Shown: one piece after another, positions 10,718-19,847 of the stretch | Numbering within the stretch: position 1 is the first letter of the stretch | Layout of the letters: each line of letters opens with the position of its first letter | Source of the DNA: Zygnema circumcarinatum | Taxonomy: Eukaryota > Streptophyta > Zygnematophyceae > Zygnematales > Zygnemataceae | Length of the DNA stretch: 20,050 nt | Assembly (NCBI GenBank): GCA_037447605.1 | Contig: CM074820.1 | Span: forward strand, 2,021,299-2,041,348 | Direction: 5' to 3' | The notes under the pieces: model-generated | Seen by the model: the letters and a program-made list of their open reading frames with translations, nothing else | Told to the model about the DNA's origin: nothing | The model's database searches: none | Position numbers and translations under genes: made by a program

Positions 10718-12180
10718 CGTACCTCTCTCTCTCTCCCTCTCCCTCCCTATTCGCCTCTCTCTCCCTCTCCCTCCCGTACCTCTCTCTCTCCTCCTCTCCC
10801 TCCCTATCCGCCTCCCTTTCTCTCCCTCTCCCTACCGTACGTCTCTCTCTCTCCTCGCCCTCCCTATCCGCCACCCCCTCTCTCCCTCTCACTCCCGTAC
10901 CTCTTCATCCTCCCCCCCCTCCCTATCCGCCTCCCTCTCTCTCCCTCTCCCTCCCCAACAACTCTCTCTCCTCTCCCTCCCTATCCGCCTCTCCCGCTCC
11001 CTCCCGTAGGTCTCTCTCTCCCCCCTTCTCCCTCCCTATCCGCCTCCCCCTCTCTCCCTCTCCCTTCCGTATCTCGTCATTCTACCCTCTCCCTCCCTAT
11101 CCGCCTCCCTCTCTCTCCCTCTCCCTCCCGGACCTCTTCATCCTCCCCCTCTCCCTCCCTATCCGCCTCCCCCTCTCTCCCTCTCCCTCCCGTACCTCTT
11201 CATCCTCCCCCTCTCCCTCACTTTCCGCCTCCCTCTCTCTCCCGCTCCCTCCCGTACCTCTTCATCCTCCCCCTCTCCCTCCCCATCCGTCTCCCTCTCT
11301 CTCCCTCTCCCTCCCGTATCTCTTCATCCTCCCCCTCTTCCTCCCTATCCGCTTCCCTCTCTCTCCCTCTCCCTCCCGTACTTCTTCATCCTCCCCCTCT
11401 CCCTCCCGATCTGCTTCCCTCTCTCTCCCTCTCCATCCCGTACCTCTCTCTCTCTCCCCATCTCCCTCCCTATCCGCCTCCCGCTCCCTCCCTCTCCCTC
11501 CCGTACCTCTTCATCCTCCCCCTCTCCCTCCCTATCCGCCTCCCCTTCTCTCCCTCACTCCCGTACCTCTTCATTCTCCCCATCTCCCTCCCTATCCGCT
11601 GCCCTCTCTCTCCCATTTCCTCCCGTACCTCTTCATCCCCCCCCCTCTCCCTCCTTATCCGTCTCCCACTCTCTCCCTCTCCCTCCCGTACCTCTTCATC
11701 CTCGTCCTCCCCCTCCCTATCCGCCTCCCTCTCGCTCACTCTCCCTCCCGTACCTCTTCATCCTCCCCCTCTCCCTCCCTATCCGCCTCCTTCTCTCTAC
11801 CACTCCCGCCCGTACCTCTTCATCCTCCCCCTCTCCCTCCCGTACCTCTTCATCCTCCCCTCCTCCCTCCCTATCCGCCTTCCTCTCTCTCCCTCTCCCT
11901 CCCGTACCTCTTCATCCTCCCCCTCTCCCTCCCTATCCGCCTCCCTTCCTCTCCCTCTCCCTCCCTATCCACCCCCCCTCTCTCTCTCTCCCTCCCTGTC
12001 GGCCTCCCTGTCTCTCTCTCCCTCCCGTACCTCTCCATACTCCCCCTCTCCCTCCCTATCCAACTCTCTCTCTCTCTCTTCCTTCCTATCCGCCTCCCTC
12101 TCTCCCCCTCTTCCTCCCTCTCTCCCTCCCTATCCGCCTCCCTCCCTCTCCCTCTCCCTCCCTCTCCCCTTCCTATCTCG
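10718..12180. repeat. Pyrimidine-rich minisatellite, 57-62 bp unit
   Basis: A tandem array of a C/T-rich unit marked by CCCGTACCTCTTCATCCTCC and CCCTATCCGCCTCC. The CGTA landmark occurs at 10718, 10775, 10836 and 10896, then at a steady 62-bp spacing (11191, 11253, 11315, 11377). The early units are 57-61 bp. Toward 12000 the units shorten and decay into simple CT repeats. Because 62 is not a multiple of three, the unit cycles through all frames. Long Ser/Pro/Leu-rich open frames (over 580 codons in two frames) are therefore artefacts of pyrimidine-only DNA, not proteins. Confidence 0.92.
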
Positions 12181-12271
12181 CTCTTCTCCAACCACTCTAC
12201 CTCCCCATCACCTCCCTCTCTCTCTCGCCCTTCCCCGTCGCTCGCCCACCCCCCCCCCTCCCTCTTCCGTG

Positions 12272-12520
12272 TTCGACGTCATCCGATCTCTCCAAGGACT
12301 GATTGGCGAGGTCCACGTCATCCGATACGTGCACGACTCCCCGATTGGCTTGTTCTACGTCATCGAATCTTTGAACGACCTCCTTTGGCCCGTTTAGATT
12401 CATTCAAATATTTTCAAGATCTTATACGACCTCGAATAGGCAGATTGCACGTCGGCAGATCTGGCGACGAGCTCTGATTGGCCTTTAAAATTAAAATATC
12501 TCTAGACGATCTCGTATTGG
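12272..12520 (+). promoter_or_regulatory. ~40-bp repeats carrying ACGTCA and ATTGG upstream of the oxidase gene
   Basis: Three diverged units of 40-41 bp start at 12272, 12312 and 12353. Each begins TTC or TCC followed by ACGTCA (12276, 12315, 12357) and ends in ATTGG or a variant (12302, 12344, TTTGG near 12384). Looser copies of a tail motif, GACGAGCTCTGATTGG and GACGATCTCGTATTGG, continue to 12520, with ATTGG at 12477 and 12516. ACGTCA is the core of plant bZIP/TGA sites and ATTGG is an inverted CCAAT box. The array lies about 310-560 bases upstream of the oxidase start, so an enhancer role is plausible but inferred. Confidence 0.5.
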
Positions 12521-12624
12521 TGCAGATCAGGCCGTCGAATCCACATTTTTTTTGGTGAAATCCTTTTAGCTGTGTCCAGTATGTCAACCGAATCTTAGTT
12601 TGTCCCTTTTCTTAACGACAAATA

Positions 12625-12632
12625 CCACGTGG
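12625..12632. promoter_or_regulatory. G-box CCACGTGG
   Basis: A perfect palindromic G-box lies 198 bases upstream of the oxidase start codon, followed by another ATTGG at 12642-12646. A TATA-like word, TATATGA, sits at 12733, about 97 bases before the ATG. G-boxes bind plant bHLH and bZIP factors. Function here is inferred from position. Confidence 0.5.
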
Positions 12633-12829
12633 CTGATTCTTATTGGACCTTTCACGCGCGCGCGCGGACAGCGACGCTTTTCTCCACGTTCACAAATTGG
12701 TCGACGCATGTACGAACGTACGGACTGATGGATATATGAGTGTACGGCCATAGTTTTGCTGCCTTCGGAAAAAATTGGAGAGCTTGGAGAGTGCGTGGGA
12801 GCGGAGCAGGGCACTTGGCAGGTCTGGCC

Positions 12830-15800
12830 ATGGCGGCCGCGCGGGGGAGGGCGATGGAGGGAGCAGCATTGATGCTGGTCATGGTGGCTTGCATGGCTCT
12901 CCTCGTCAGTGGGAAGAGCGGCTCTGGATTTTCGGGGGATTTCTCGAAAGCAGTTGCAAGGGAGGAGGGCTTCAATCGTCAGTCAACGCTGCGGAGGTCC
13001 TTGATAGGAGCGCAGGAAGTAAAAGGTTCTGGCTGAATCCATATACTGATATTGACAAGGGAGCATTCCGTAGTAAGCTTTTCTACCATTGCACGTTTCT
13101 TTGCTCTGGAGACGAGCAGAGTGATGGTTCAACGTCGAAATTGCACTAGTTAATGGTCACTTTGAATCAAATGTTGATCCAAATCCTTCTCTGCGCCCTT
13201 TTATTATTCTTACCTCCGTGATGTTCTTGAGGTTTAATATTGACTATAACTTATGATCGTTTTGATATTTGTGCTGTTTGAGCCAAAGCAGTTGATGCAC
13301 TCAAGGGAGCTGCCACCGCAGAGGAGAAGGAGGGTCGACAGTGCATCTCAGATTTCCCAAATCTGTGCTTATTCGTGGATCCACTCCCCTTATCTGAAAA
13401 GATTGATGGATCCACCGGAGAAACAATCACTTTGGGAGCCTACATCGTGTGGGAGGTAATCAAATCTTGATCCAATTTTAAATTTCTTAACTAATCAATT
13501 TCTTAATTAAAGGTTCTGACCTGTCAGCCAGTATGCGAATTTTCTTTCGTTCATAATCATAGTCCCCCCATCTCTCCTTTTTTTTTTTTTATATTTCAAT
13601 TTCAATCAGTCGTAAATCGTCCTTTTCTTGGAAAAAAGAAGGGGCGAGGCGGGGAGGGGAGAGGGGAGTGGGGGAAGGGGGAAGGTGGAGGCGGAAGGGA
13701 AAGGGGGAAGGGGGTAGGAGGGAGGGGAAGGGAGGGGAGGGGAGGGGAGGGAGGGAGGGAGGAAGGGAGAGAGGGAGGGGGGAGGGGGAAGGGGAGGGGG
13801 AGGGGGAGGGGAGGAGGGGAGGGGAGTGGGGGAAGGGGGAAGGGGGAGGAGAAGGGGAGGAGGGAGGGGAAGGGGGAGGGGGAGGGAGGAGGGAGGGGGG
13901 AGGGGGGAGGGGGAGGGGGAGGGGGAGGGGGGGAGGGGGAGGGGGAAGGGGGAGGGGGAGGGGAGGGGAAGGGGAGGGGGGAGGGGGGAGGGGGGAGGGG
14001 GGGAGGGGGAGAGGGGGAGGGGGAGGGGGAGGGGGGGAAGGGGGATCTTCTCCAAAGGACGAACGGCAAAGTCATATCTTCAACCACGATTCACACCGTG
14101 GCCTTATTTTTGGAATGTGCTGCAGAAGTTTCATCGCGACCTTCCTCCAACGAAAAATTACGGCTATGGGACTTCGGAAGAGTCCGCCACCACGCCAGGC
14201 CCTACGATAGAGGCGAAGCGACACATCCCAACGAACATCCAATGGAAGAACTACCTTACAGACGAAAGATATTACGTACCTGCCATTTTACCCGAATCAG
14301 AAGAAGTTCAGCCGAAGCGTGGCGGTATTCCGATTGGTCGGTTGCGAAGTCCATTCATTTTTCCATATTTTGTTTCTTTTCGTTTTTTTTTCTTGCCAGT
14401 GTAGTTCATCAAAAGCAGCTATGAGGATTTAGGACCAACAAGATATCATTGAAATCAAAGTTTCTGGCTTCGTCCGACTTTGATCCTCAGTTTCCGTTTG
14501 CAGTTTCTCTCTCCCCTAAGTTACATTTTTTTTTTATATGGACCCTTTCTCTACTTTTTTGGCCTTCATGTTTCTGTATCTTGTTTCTCACATTTTTTTC
14601 CCTTCTCTCCGTTCTCGCTCTCCTCTGTTCCGTGTTACTGCAGTCATGCACCTTCATGGGGGGGAAAACGAGCCAACATCTGACGGACACCCCGATGCGT
14701 GGTTCACATGGAAAGGGGAGGTGGGCCCCACCTTCAACAAGACATTGTACACTTATTTGAACACACAGCCCGCGGCCTCTCTGTGGTATCACGACCACAC
14801 TAAGGGCCTAACGCGCCTCAGCATTTACATGGGTAGGAGGATTCCCTTGTCAACGTACAGTTTTGGAAGGGTAGGAGGGAACGAAGGTGGGAATGGGGAA
14901 AGGGAGGAAGGGAGAGAGGGAGGGGGGGAGGGTGAGAGGGGAAGTTGGAGAGGCAGAGAGGAGTGGGATGGAGTGGGGAGAAGGGTGAGGGTTACGAGGC
15001 AGGGAGGGGGAGAAGAGCGGTAGGGTTGGGTGGGTCTATGGAGGAAATAGCATTGGAGAATGATGATGATTGGAGTCTGCTTCGCAGTGGCATATGCAAA
15101 GAGGGGAGGGCGAGAGAGTGAACGCGGGAGGAAGTAGAGGAAGGGAGAGAAGGGAGAGAAGGGAGGTAGGTGGTAGAATTTAAAGACAAGGGGAGAGAAG
15201 TGGGGTTCTAAGTAGTCCTTTCCATTCAGTTGGGCCACTGTTCAATTTTCTGAAAGTGCTTGCTTGGAGATGATAATTTTATGTCTTGCTAGCTTTCCGC
15301 ATATTCGACATTCTCTAATTCTCTTAGTCGAGGACGAAAGCTCACTTCATTTTTTCCTTAGTGGCTTAAACATGTGCAGGTCTCCTTGGGATGTATCTGC
15401 TTCATGACCCAACGGATCAGGAGTCTGCATTTGATCTCCCAGCCGGAAAGTATGACCTGCCACTCATACTCACAAATCAGATCCTTAACCATGAGGGCCT
15501 TAGGTATGTGAGTGATTATGCAAGCGTCCATCCTGTCGACTACGAAGAATACGTTGTCATCAATAGCAAGGTGAACTCTCCCTCTCCTCTCCTCTCTCTC
15601 TCTCGCTTAACTGCTGATTGTTTAGTTTTGCTCAAATGCAGGGTGTGGGTTTATTTGCATTTGGGTAGGGTATTGAATTGGAAGCAACAATAGAATTGCT
15701 GGAGATGGAAGTGCTGAATTTTTAAGACTCCCGTTTTCGTTGAGCTTGCAGGCATATCCCTACTTGAATGTGGACAGGACAAAGTATCGTTTCCGGCTTT

Positions 15801-17306
15801 TGAATGGATGTAACCTCTTGCAAGTTGACTTCCGCTTCCTTTATGTTGAAACTCCAAATCGCTCCATCACCACAAACAGCTCCTTTGTTCCCGATGGGAC
15901 ATTCCTCACATTCCACCAAATCTCAAGTGATGGGGGCTACTTGGAAACTCCGGTTGCCAGTCAACATGTGTTGATTCAACCAGGGGAGCGGATGGATTTT
16001 ATCGTCGACTTTGAAAAGTTAAAGGCGGGGAGTGTCGTTTACCTTGTTAGAGATAATCACGGGGCGTTCTCTATGCTTATGTCTTTCAATGTGGGGGAGA
16101 CCATACTTGAAACATCTCCTATTCCTGCTATACTCAACAATATCAGTCTGCCAGAGCCGCATGTGCACGTGAAAGAACGACTTCTCAAAATCATACCCTT
16201 CGTCATGGAGCGAACAGGTGATGAAGATTCACCACAAGGGCAACCGATCATCGTCCCCGAGGAAATCATGACAACTGTTTCCGGACTAAAGTATCAGGAC
16301 AATGCAACTGAAATCGTTTCCGTGGTGAGTGGCTCCTCTCACACACTAATTTTCAGTTTCCTGCAGCTACTTTTATGCATAGAAAGGGAGCTTCTCGTTC
16401 AACGTGAGCCGTGTCACCAGGCCCTTCATCAGAGCGTTTCACTTCACATCATCCAACCCTCTTACCCGTTACTCCCGCCGTCTCTCACTGATAATCTTGA
16501 AAAACCCAATATTCACGGTGCAGGGAGACATGGAAATCTGGAACATCATTAATTATACTCCGTCTGAGCACTCCATCCATCTCCATGTAGTAAAATTTCG
16601 CATTCTGAGCCGTCAACAGTTTGACGTAAAACTTTCTACGGCGGGGGGCTGCGGCTTCAAAGTAGGGAGCACTCCCTGCTTCAATGGGACTCAGAAGGAG
16701 CCCGAACTCAACGAGCATGGGTGGAAAGACACAGCGCTGGCAAATGGTTTTTCGGTCCTGCGGATCCTAGTTCGCTTTCTCCCGCAGGTAATAAAATACC
16801 ACTCTCCATCCCTCCCCCTCCCCCACCCCCTCCCCCTCCCCATCCCCCTCCCCCACCCCCTCCCCCTCCCCCTCCCCCTCCCCCCCCTCCCCCTCCCCCC
16901 CCTCCCCCTCCCCCTCCCCTCCCCCTCCCCTCCCCTCCCCCTCTCCCTCCCACCTCCCCCTCCCCCTCCCCCTCCCCCTCCCCCTCCCCCTCCCCCTCCC
17001 CCTCCCCCTCCCCCTCCCCCTCCCCTCCCCTCCCCCTCCCCCCCGTCACCCTCTTTCCCTCTATGTCCCCTTCCCCCTCCCTCCCTTCCTACCCCCTACC
17101 CCTCCCCTTTTCTCTAAATGTGCTCTCACATCTGTCTTCAGGACGGAAATCCCTTTCCGTTTGACGTAACGGCGAAGCCGGGCTATGTGTGGCACTGCCA
17201 CATGCATAACCACGAGGACTACGCCATGATGCGCCCCCTCATATTCAAGCAGCACCGCGACGGGGAGCTGGCGACCTCCCCGCAGCCTCTAACTACCACG
17301 ACGTAA
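12830..17306 (+). CDS. LPR1: Secreted multicopper oxidase, LPR1/CotA type, 8 exons, 650 aa
   Basis: Exons: 12830-13025, 13292-13455, 14126-14336, 14644-14832, 15380-15570, 15752-16324, 16524-16787, 17142-17306. All introns are GT-AG and phases agree (1953 nt). The boundary of exons 1 and 2 is the least certain. The start (GGCCATGG context) opens a signal peptide with a hydrophobic core [15 protein letters not shown]. Three cupredoxin domains carry all copper motifs: HLHGG (193-197), WYHDH (238-242), HSIHLH (524-529) and [13 protein letters not shown] (614-626), with C615, H620 and axial M625 for the type 1 copper. Family words include [48 protein letters not shown] and RPL near the end. Six or more N-X-S/T sites support secretion. 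Arabidopsis LPR1 is a cell-wall ferroxidase in phosphate sensing; the last motif here reads more like bacterial CotA (HEDYDMM). Substrate is not decided by sequence: ferroxidase is likely, phenol or bilirubin oxidation possible. Introns 2, 4 and 7 hold large simple repeats. Confidence 0.93.
13638..14045. repeat. G-rich polypurine tract in oxidase intron 2
   Basis: About 400 bases of GGGGA, GGGGGA and GGGA repeats on the sense strand, in the intron at 13456-14125. The many closely spaced runs of four to seven G make G-quadruplex formation in DNA or pre-mRNA likely. Gly/Arg- or Pro/Ser-rich frames here are artefacts. Confidence 0.9.
14853..15160. repeat. Purine-rich tract in oxidase intron 4
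   Basis: Broken G/A-rich sequence (GGGAGGAAGG, GAGAGGG words) on the sense strand within the intron at 14833-15379, interrupted by ordinary sequence around 15040-15100. Confidence 0.65.
16805..17113. repeat. CCCCTC repeat tract in oxidase intron 7
   Basis: An array of CCCCTC hexamers with CCCCCC runs on the sense strand, in the intron at 16788-17141, ending in a CT-rich acceptor tract. It is complementary in composition to the G-rich tract of intron 2 of the same gene. Confidence 0.9.
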
Positions 17307-17496
17307 AACTGAGTTTTTTGTCAAAAACTAGAAGCCAGCTTGTAGGACCTCGGACTGTAAAAAAAAGAGGGGGGGAAGAAATGTATTAGCTTAGCTTATT
17401 TTGTGAGAAGATGATTGTGTTGTAGGGACAAAGGCCTATCTATCACATATCCAGAAAATGGAAAAAGAAAAATGGGAAAACCGTACTACCAGTAGG

Positions 17497-17565
17497 TTTG
17501 AACTTTGAACTTTTTATTGCAATTGTTCAAAGTTCAAATGGAAAGGTCTCATTTGAACTTTGAAC
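17497..17565. repeat. Three-arm inverted repeat, mutually exclusive hairpins
   Basis: TTTGAACTTTGAAC at 17497-17510 is exactly complementary to 17525-17538 (14 bp, 14-nt loop). The middle arm extended to 17525-17540 is also exactly complementary to 17550-17565 (16 bp, 9-nt loop). The middle arm can therefore pair with either neighbour, but not both. Related arms (AATTGAAC and GTTCAATT) follow near 17590-17620. It lies about 190 bases after the oxidase stop codon, possibly in its 3' untranslated region. Confidence 0.85.
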
Positions 17566-17954
17566 ACTCGAAATGAATAGTTTTCCAAATTGAACAATGT
17601 AAAATCAAAGTTCAATTGCTCAAAGTCTCAATCTGTTCGGCTACGCGTGCTGATTCCACTTTTGCCACGTAGGATTCAGGCTATCTGAGAGATTTGCTTA
17701 ACGCCTTTTGCGCCAGATCAACGATTTTCATACGGTACAGAAACTAAAACTGGCAAAAGTTGAACGCGCGTGTGCCAGGATTTACGCGCTTTGCGATTGC
17801 CATGATCTCATTGTTGAGTAGTGGATGCAATGTAAATTGAAATTGAACACGACCGAGAGTTCATTGTTCAATGGTCGGTCGGTTTCGTATTGGATACTCA
17901 TTTGAAAAAGGACCTTTGTTTTAAAAAAAAAAAAAGGAAAATGCTACTGCGCCC

Positions 17955-18075
17955 CCTATTTTGGCTTTCGCACCCCCCTTTTTGAAAATTTTGAATGACC
18001 ATTTTCGTTATCCCACCCCGTTTTGGATACCCCCCCCCCCTTTTTTGGACATTCCACCCCCCTGTTTTGAATATT
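17955..18075. repeat. Diverged ~20-40 bp repeat of C-run plus TTTTGRA
   Basis: Four or five loose copies of a pattern: a run of 4-10 C, then TTTTGGAT, TTTTTTGGACATT, TGTTTTGAATATT or TTTTTGAAAATTTTGAAT. The copies are irregular in length. It is probably a decayed simple repeat. Confidence 0.5.
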
Positions 18076-18500
18076 TCGGGAGGGAATCTTCCCCTCCCCT
18101 CCCCTGCCCTGCCCTGCCCTCCCCTCTTTTTCTTTCTTTTTTTGTTTTTTTACTAAATAGGATTGTGTGTGAACAGATTCGGTACATTTCCAGTCCATTC
18201 GGAGTGTGCACACGACATTTGCAGTCTGAACAGGGGGCAAAAAATCCACGCCCGAGACATCATACGGATGGGAAGGTACAATCATACGGACAAGTCGAAC
18301 GGACATCCACACTTTCAATACCCCTTACAGTCGAAAGACGAGTTTTTTTTATTTTTCTTTATTACAAATCAAGGCCCCCAAAAATTTAAGCTTCACGCAC
18401 TTTATTCCCCCCCTCCTCCGTCAAAGTGATTTTCTATACATGGACGACTATGCGTTCACCGAGTCTTACTTTAAAAGCCCCACTAAACTTCGATAACGGG

Positions 18501-18535
18501 GTTTGTAGGGTTTTGGGGGTTTAGGGTTTTAGGAT
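18501..18535. repeat. Telomere-like GTTTAGGGTTTTAGG cluster
   Basis: A short run of GTTTGTAGGG, GGTTTAGGGTTTTAGG words, variants of the plant telomere repeat TTTAGGG, immediately downstream of the stop codon of the minus-strand RGLG gene. Confidence 0.6.
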
Positions 18536-19847
18536 TTAGCCGTAGAGCTTAATCCGTGCCGTAATCGGTGATCGGCAAATTGGGCAAATACTTAAACTCT
18601 TCCCGCAGTCAACGCAGGTCTGCGCCAAGACCAGAGAGCAGCAGAGAGAGAATCGTCAGGTGATGGACAGACCTTCCGAAAAAAGCCTTCTTGGTAAGAG
18701 TGTGCGTGTATGTGAGAGAGGGGGGGGAGGGGAAACGGGGAGGGCGAGGGGGATGGGCAGGGCGAGGGAGACAGGGAGGGGAAAGGGAAAGGGAGGGGGA
18801 GAGGGAGGAGTAGAGGGAGGGAGAAAGCGAGAAGTAGGGAGAATGAGAAAGAGCGAGGGGGTGAAGTGCGAGAGGGAGGGAAAATTGAGGGGGAGGGGGA
18901 GGGGGAGGGAGAGGGAGAGGAGAGGAGAGAGACGAGAGTGAGAGAGTGGAAGGGAGAAAGCGGGAGAGAATCAAGAGTACGACAGAGAGAGCAAGGAGAG
19001 AGAAGGAGAGGGCGGGATCAGGAGTGTGTGAGAGAGAGAGAGGACCGAGAGAGAAAGGGACAGCGAGAGAGTGAGTATCCATACCTGATGCCCGCATTGG
19101 AATGCCATGTTCTTCACATTGCTAATGCAGATGGGGCAGAGCCGCGCATCCTCCTGCATGGGCGGAGCCGTGGGAGGGGGCGGCGCGGAGGGGAAGGACT
19201 GGTCGCCGACGGCCGCCATGACGGAGGGAGGGAGAGGGAGAGCCTCTCGGGGAGGCAAGCGGCCCGCGCGGCGACTGCAGGAGAGAGTGGGGAGGGGGGA
19301 GGGCGTCCCATGTGGGAGAGAGGGAGGGAGTTTAGTAAACGGAGTTACGATAAAATGGGGAACAAGGATAGGGTGAGCTGGCGGGAGGAAGGGGGAAGGG
19401 GGGAGGGGGGAGGGGGGAGGGAAGAGGGTGATGAGGGGAGAGGGGAGACGGCGAGGAGAGAGGGGAAAGGGAAGAGAGGAGAGCGGGGGGGGGGTAGAGG
19501 GGATAAGGGGGGGCGAGACGGAAGAGAAGAGAGGGAGAGGGGAAATTGGTGGGAGGGGAGAGGGGTGGGGTGGGGGGAGGGGGGAAGGGGGGGAAGGGAG
19601 GGAGTGAGTGCGAGAGAGACAGGTCAACGGGAGGTGAAGAGTAATCACTTTCCGCGAGAAAGAGGGAAAGAGAGAGAGGAAGTGAGGGGGTGATGAAGGA
19701 AGAGGAGTAGAGTAGTTACCCGATGTAGCCGAGCTCTTGGCAGGCTTTGAACTGCTCCGGAATCTCCATGAGCGCTGCGAGAGCAAACTGAGCCTCCTTC
19801 TTCTCCTCCGACATTTGCCTCAACATTATCGACGAGAAATCCACAAA
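18536..19847 (-). CDS. RGLG: RGLG-type RING E3 ubiquitin ligase, 3' part (last 3 exons, 133 aa)
   Basis: Exons on the minus strand: 19847-19720, 19274-19085 and 18619-18536 (stop 18538-18536); upstream exons lie beyond 20050. The first visible exon ends the copine/vWA domain (FVDFSSIM, EEKKEAQFALAALMEIPEQF). The second starts with the linker RRAGRLPPREALPLPPS, then a Ser/Pro-rich stretch and the first half of the RING (LCPICISNVKNMAFQCGHQ). The third completes it (TCVDCGKSLSICPICRSPIT, ARIKLYG). The zinc ligands follow C-x2-C-x10-C-x-H-x2-C-x2-C-x6-C-x2-C, as in Arabidopsis RGLG1-4, which end ARIKLY or TRIKLY. These ligases build ubiquitin chains on signalling proteins, and Arabidopsis members are linked to auxin, ABA and drought responses. 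The first visible exon is 128 bp, the same length as its counterpart at 5314-5441, with the same phases. Both visible introns contain CT-rich tracts on the sense strand. Confidence 0.94.
18716..19070. repeat. GA-rich tract in the last intron of the RING-bearing RGLG gene
   Basis: Plus-strand GGGGAGG and GAGAGAGA sequence within the intron at 18620-19084, forming polypyrimidine on the sense strand. Frames across it are artefacts. Confidence 0.8.
19300..19700. repeat. G/A-rich tract in the penultimate intron of the RING-bearing RGLG gene
   Basis: Plus-strand GGGGGAGG, GGGAGG and GAGAGG repeats within the intron at 19275-19719, polypyrimidine on the sense strand. A frame over 270 codons long on the minus strand runs through it into the RING exon but is not a real reading of the gene upstream of 19274. 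Confidence 0.8.

Larger units (their letters stand above)
17307..18500. other. Intergenic region between convergent oxidase and RGLG genes
   Basis: This holds the two 3' flanks of convergent genes and no further recognised gene. It contains hairpin-forming repeats (17497-17565), a weaker stem CGACCGA/TCGGTCG at about 17850-17885, a decayed C-run/TTTTGGA repeat (17955-18075) and a small CCCCTCCCCTGCCCT run near 18090-18125. A minus-strand frame across 17956-18318 runs through the repeat and is not credible. Confidence 0.5.

Noticed and set aside
10640-12477. Two overlapping open frames of nearly 600 codons rich in Ser, Pro and Leu.
   Set aside because: They lie in a pyrimidine-only minisatellite with a 62-bp unit that passes through all frames; stop codons need purines, so openness is trivial. 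There is no domain and no conserved frame.
13602-14404. Gly/Arg-rich plus-strand and Pro/Ser-rich minus-strand frames, one running into a real oxidase exon.
   Set aside because: The simple repeat is intronic. The real exon starts at 14126 after a good CTGCAG acceptor, where family similarity (KFHRDLPP) begins.
16325-16523. Continuation of the oxidase frame through 16325-16523 as coding sequence.
   Set aside because: Splicing GTG|GTGAGT to GTGCAG|GGA gives a gapless fit to the family (ATE followed by EIWNIIN at the expected distance), while the retained segment has no counterpart.
17956-18429. Short frames on both strands near 18000-18400.
   Set aside because: They cross C-run repeats, lack homology and have no supporting splice or start context.
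18971-19786. A single 271-residue minus-strand frame ending with the first half of a RING.
   Set aside because: Only 19274-19085 is exon; the upstream part is a CT-rich intron and the true preceding exon (19847-19720) joins in phase.
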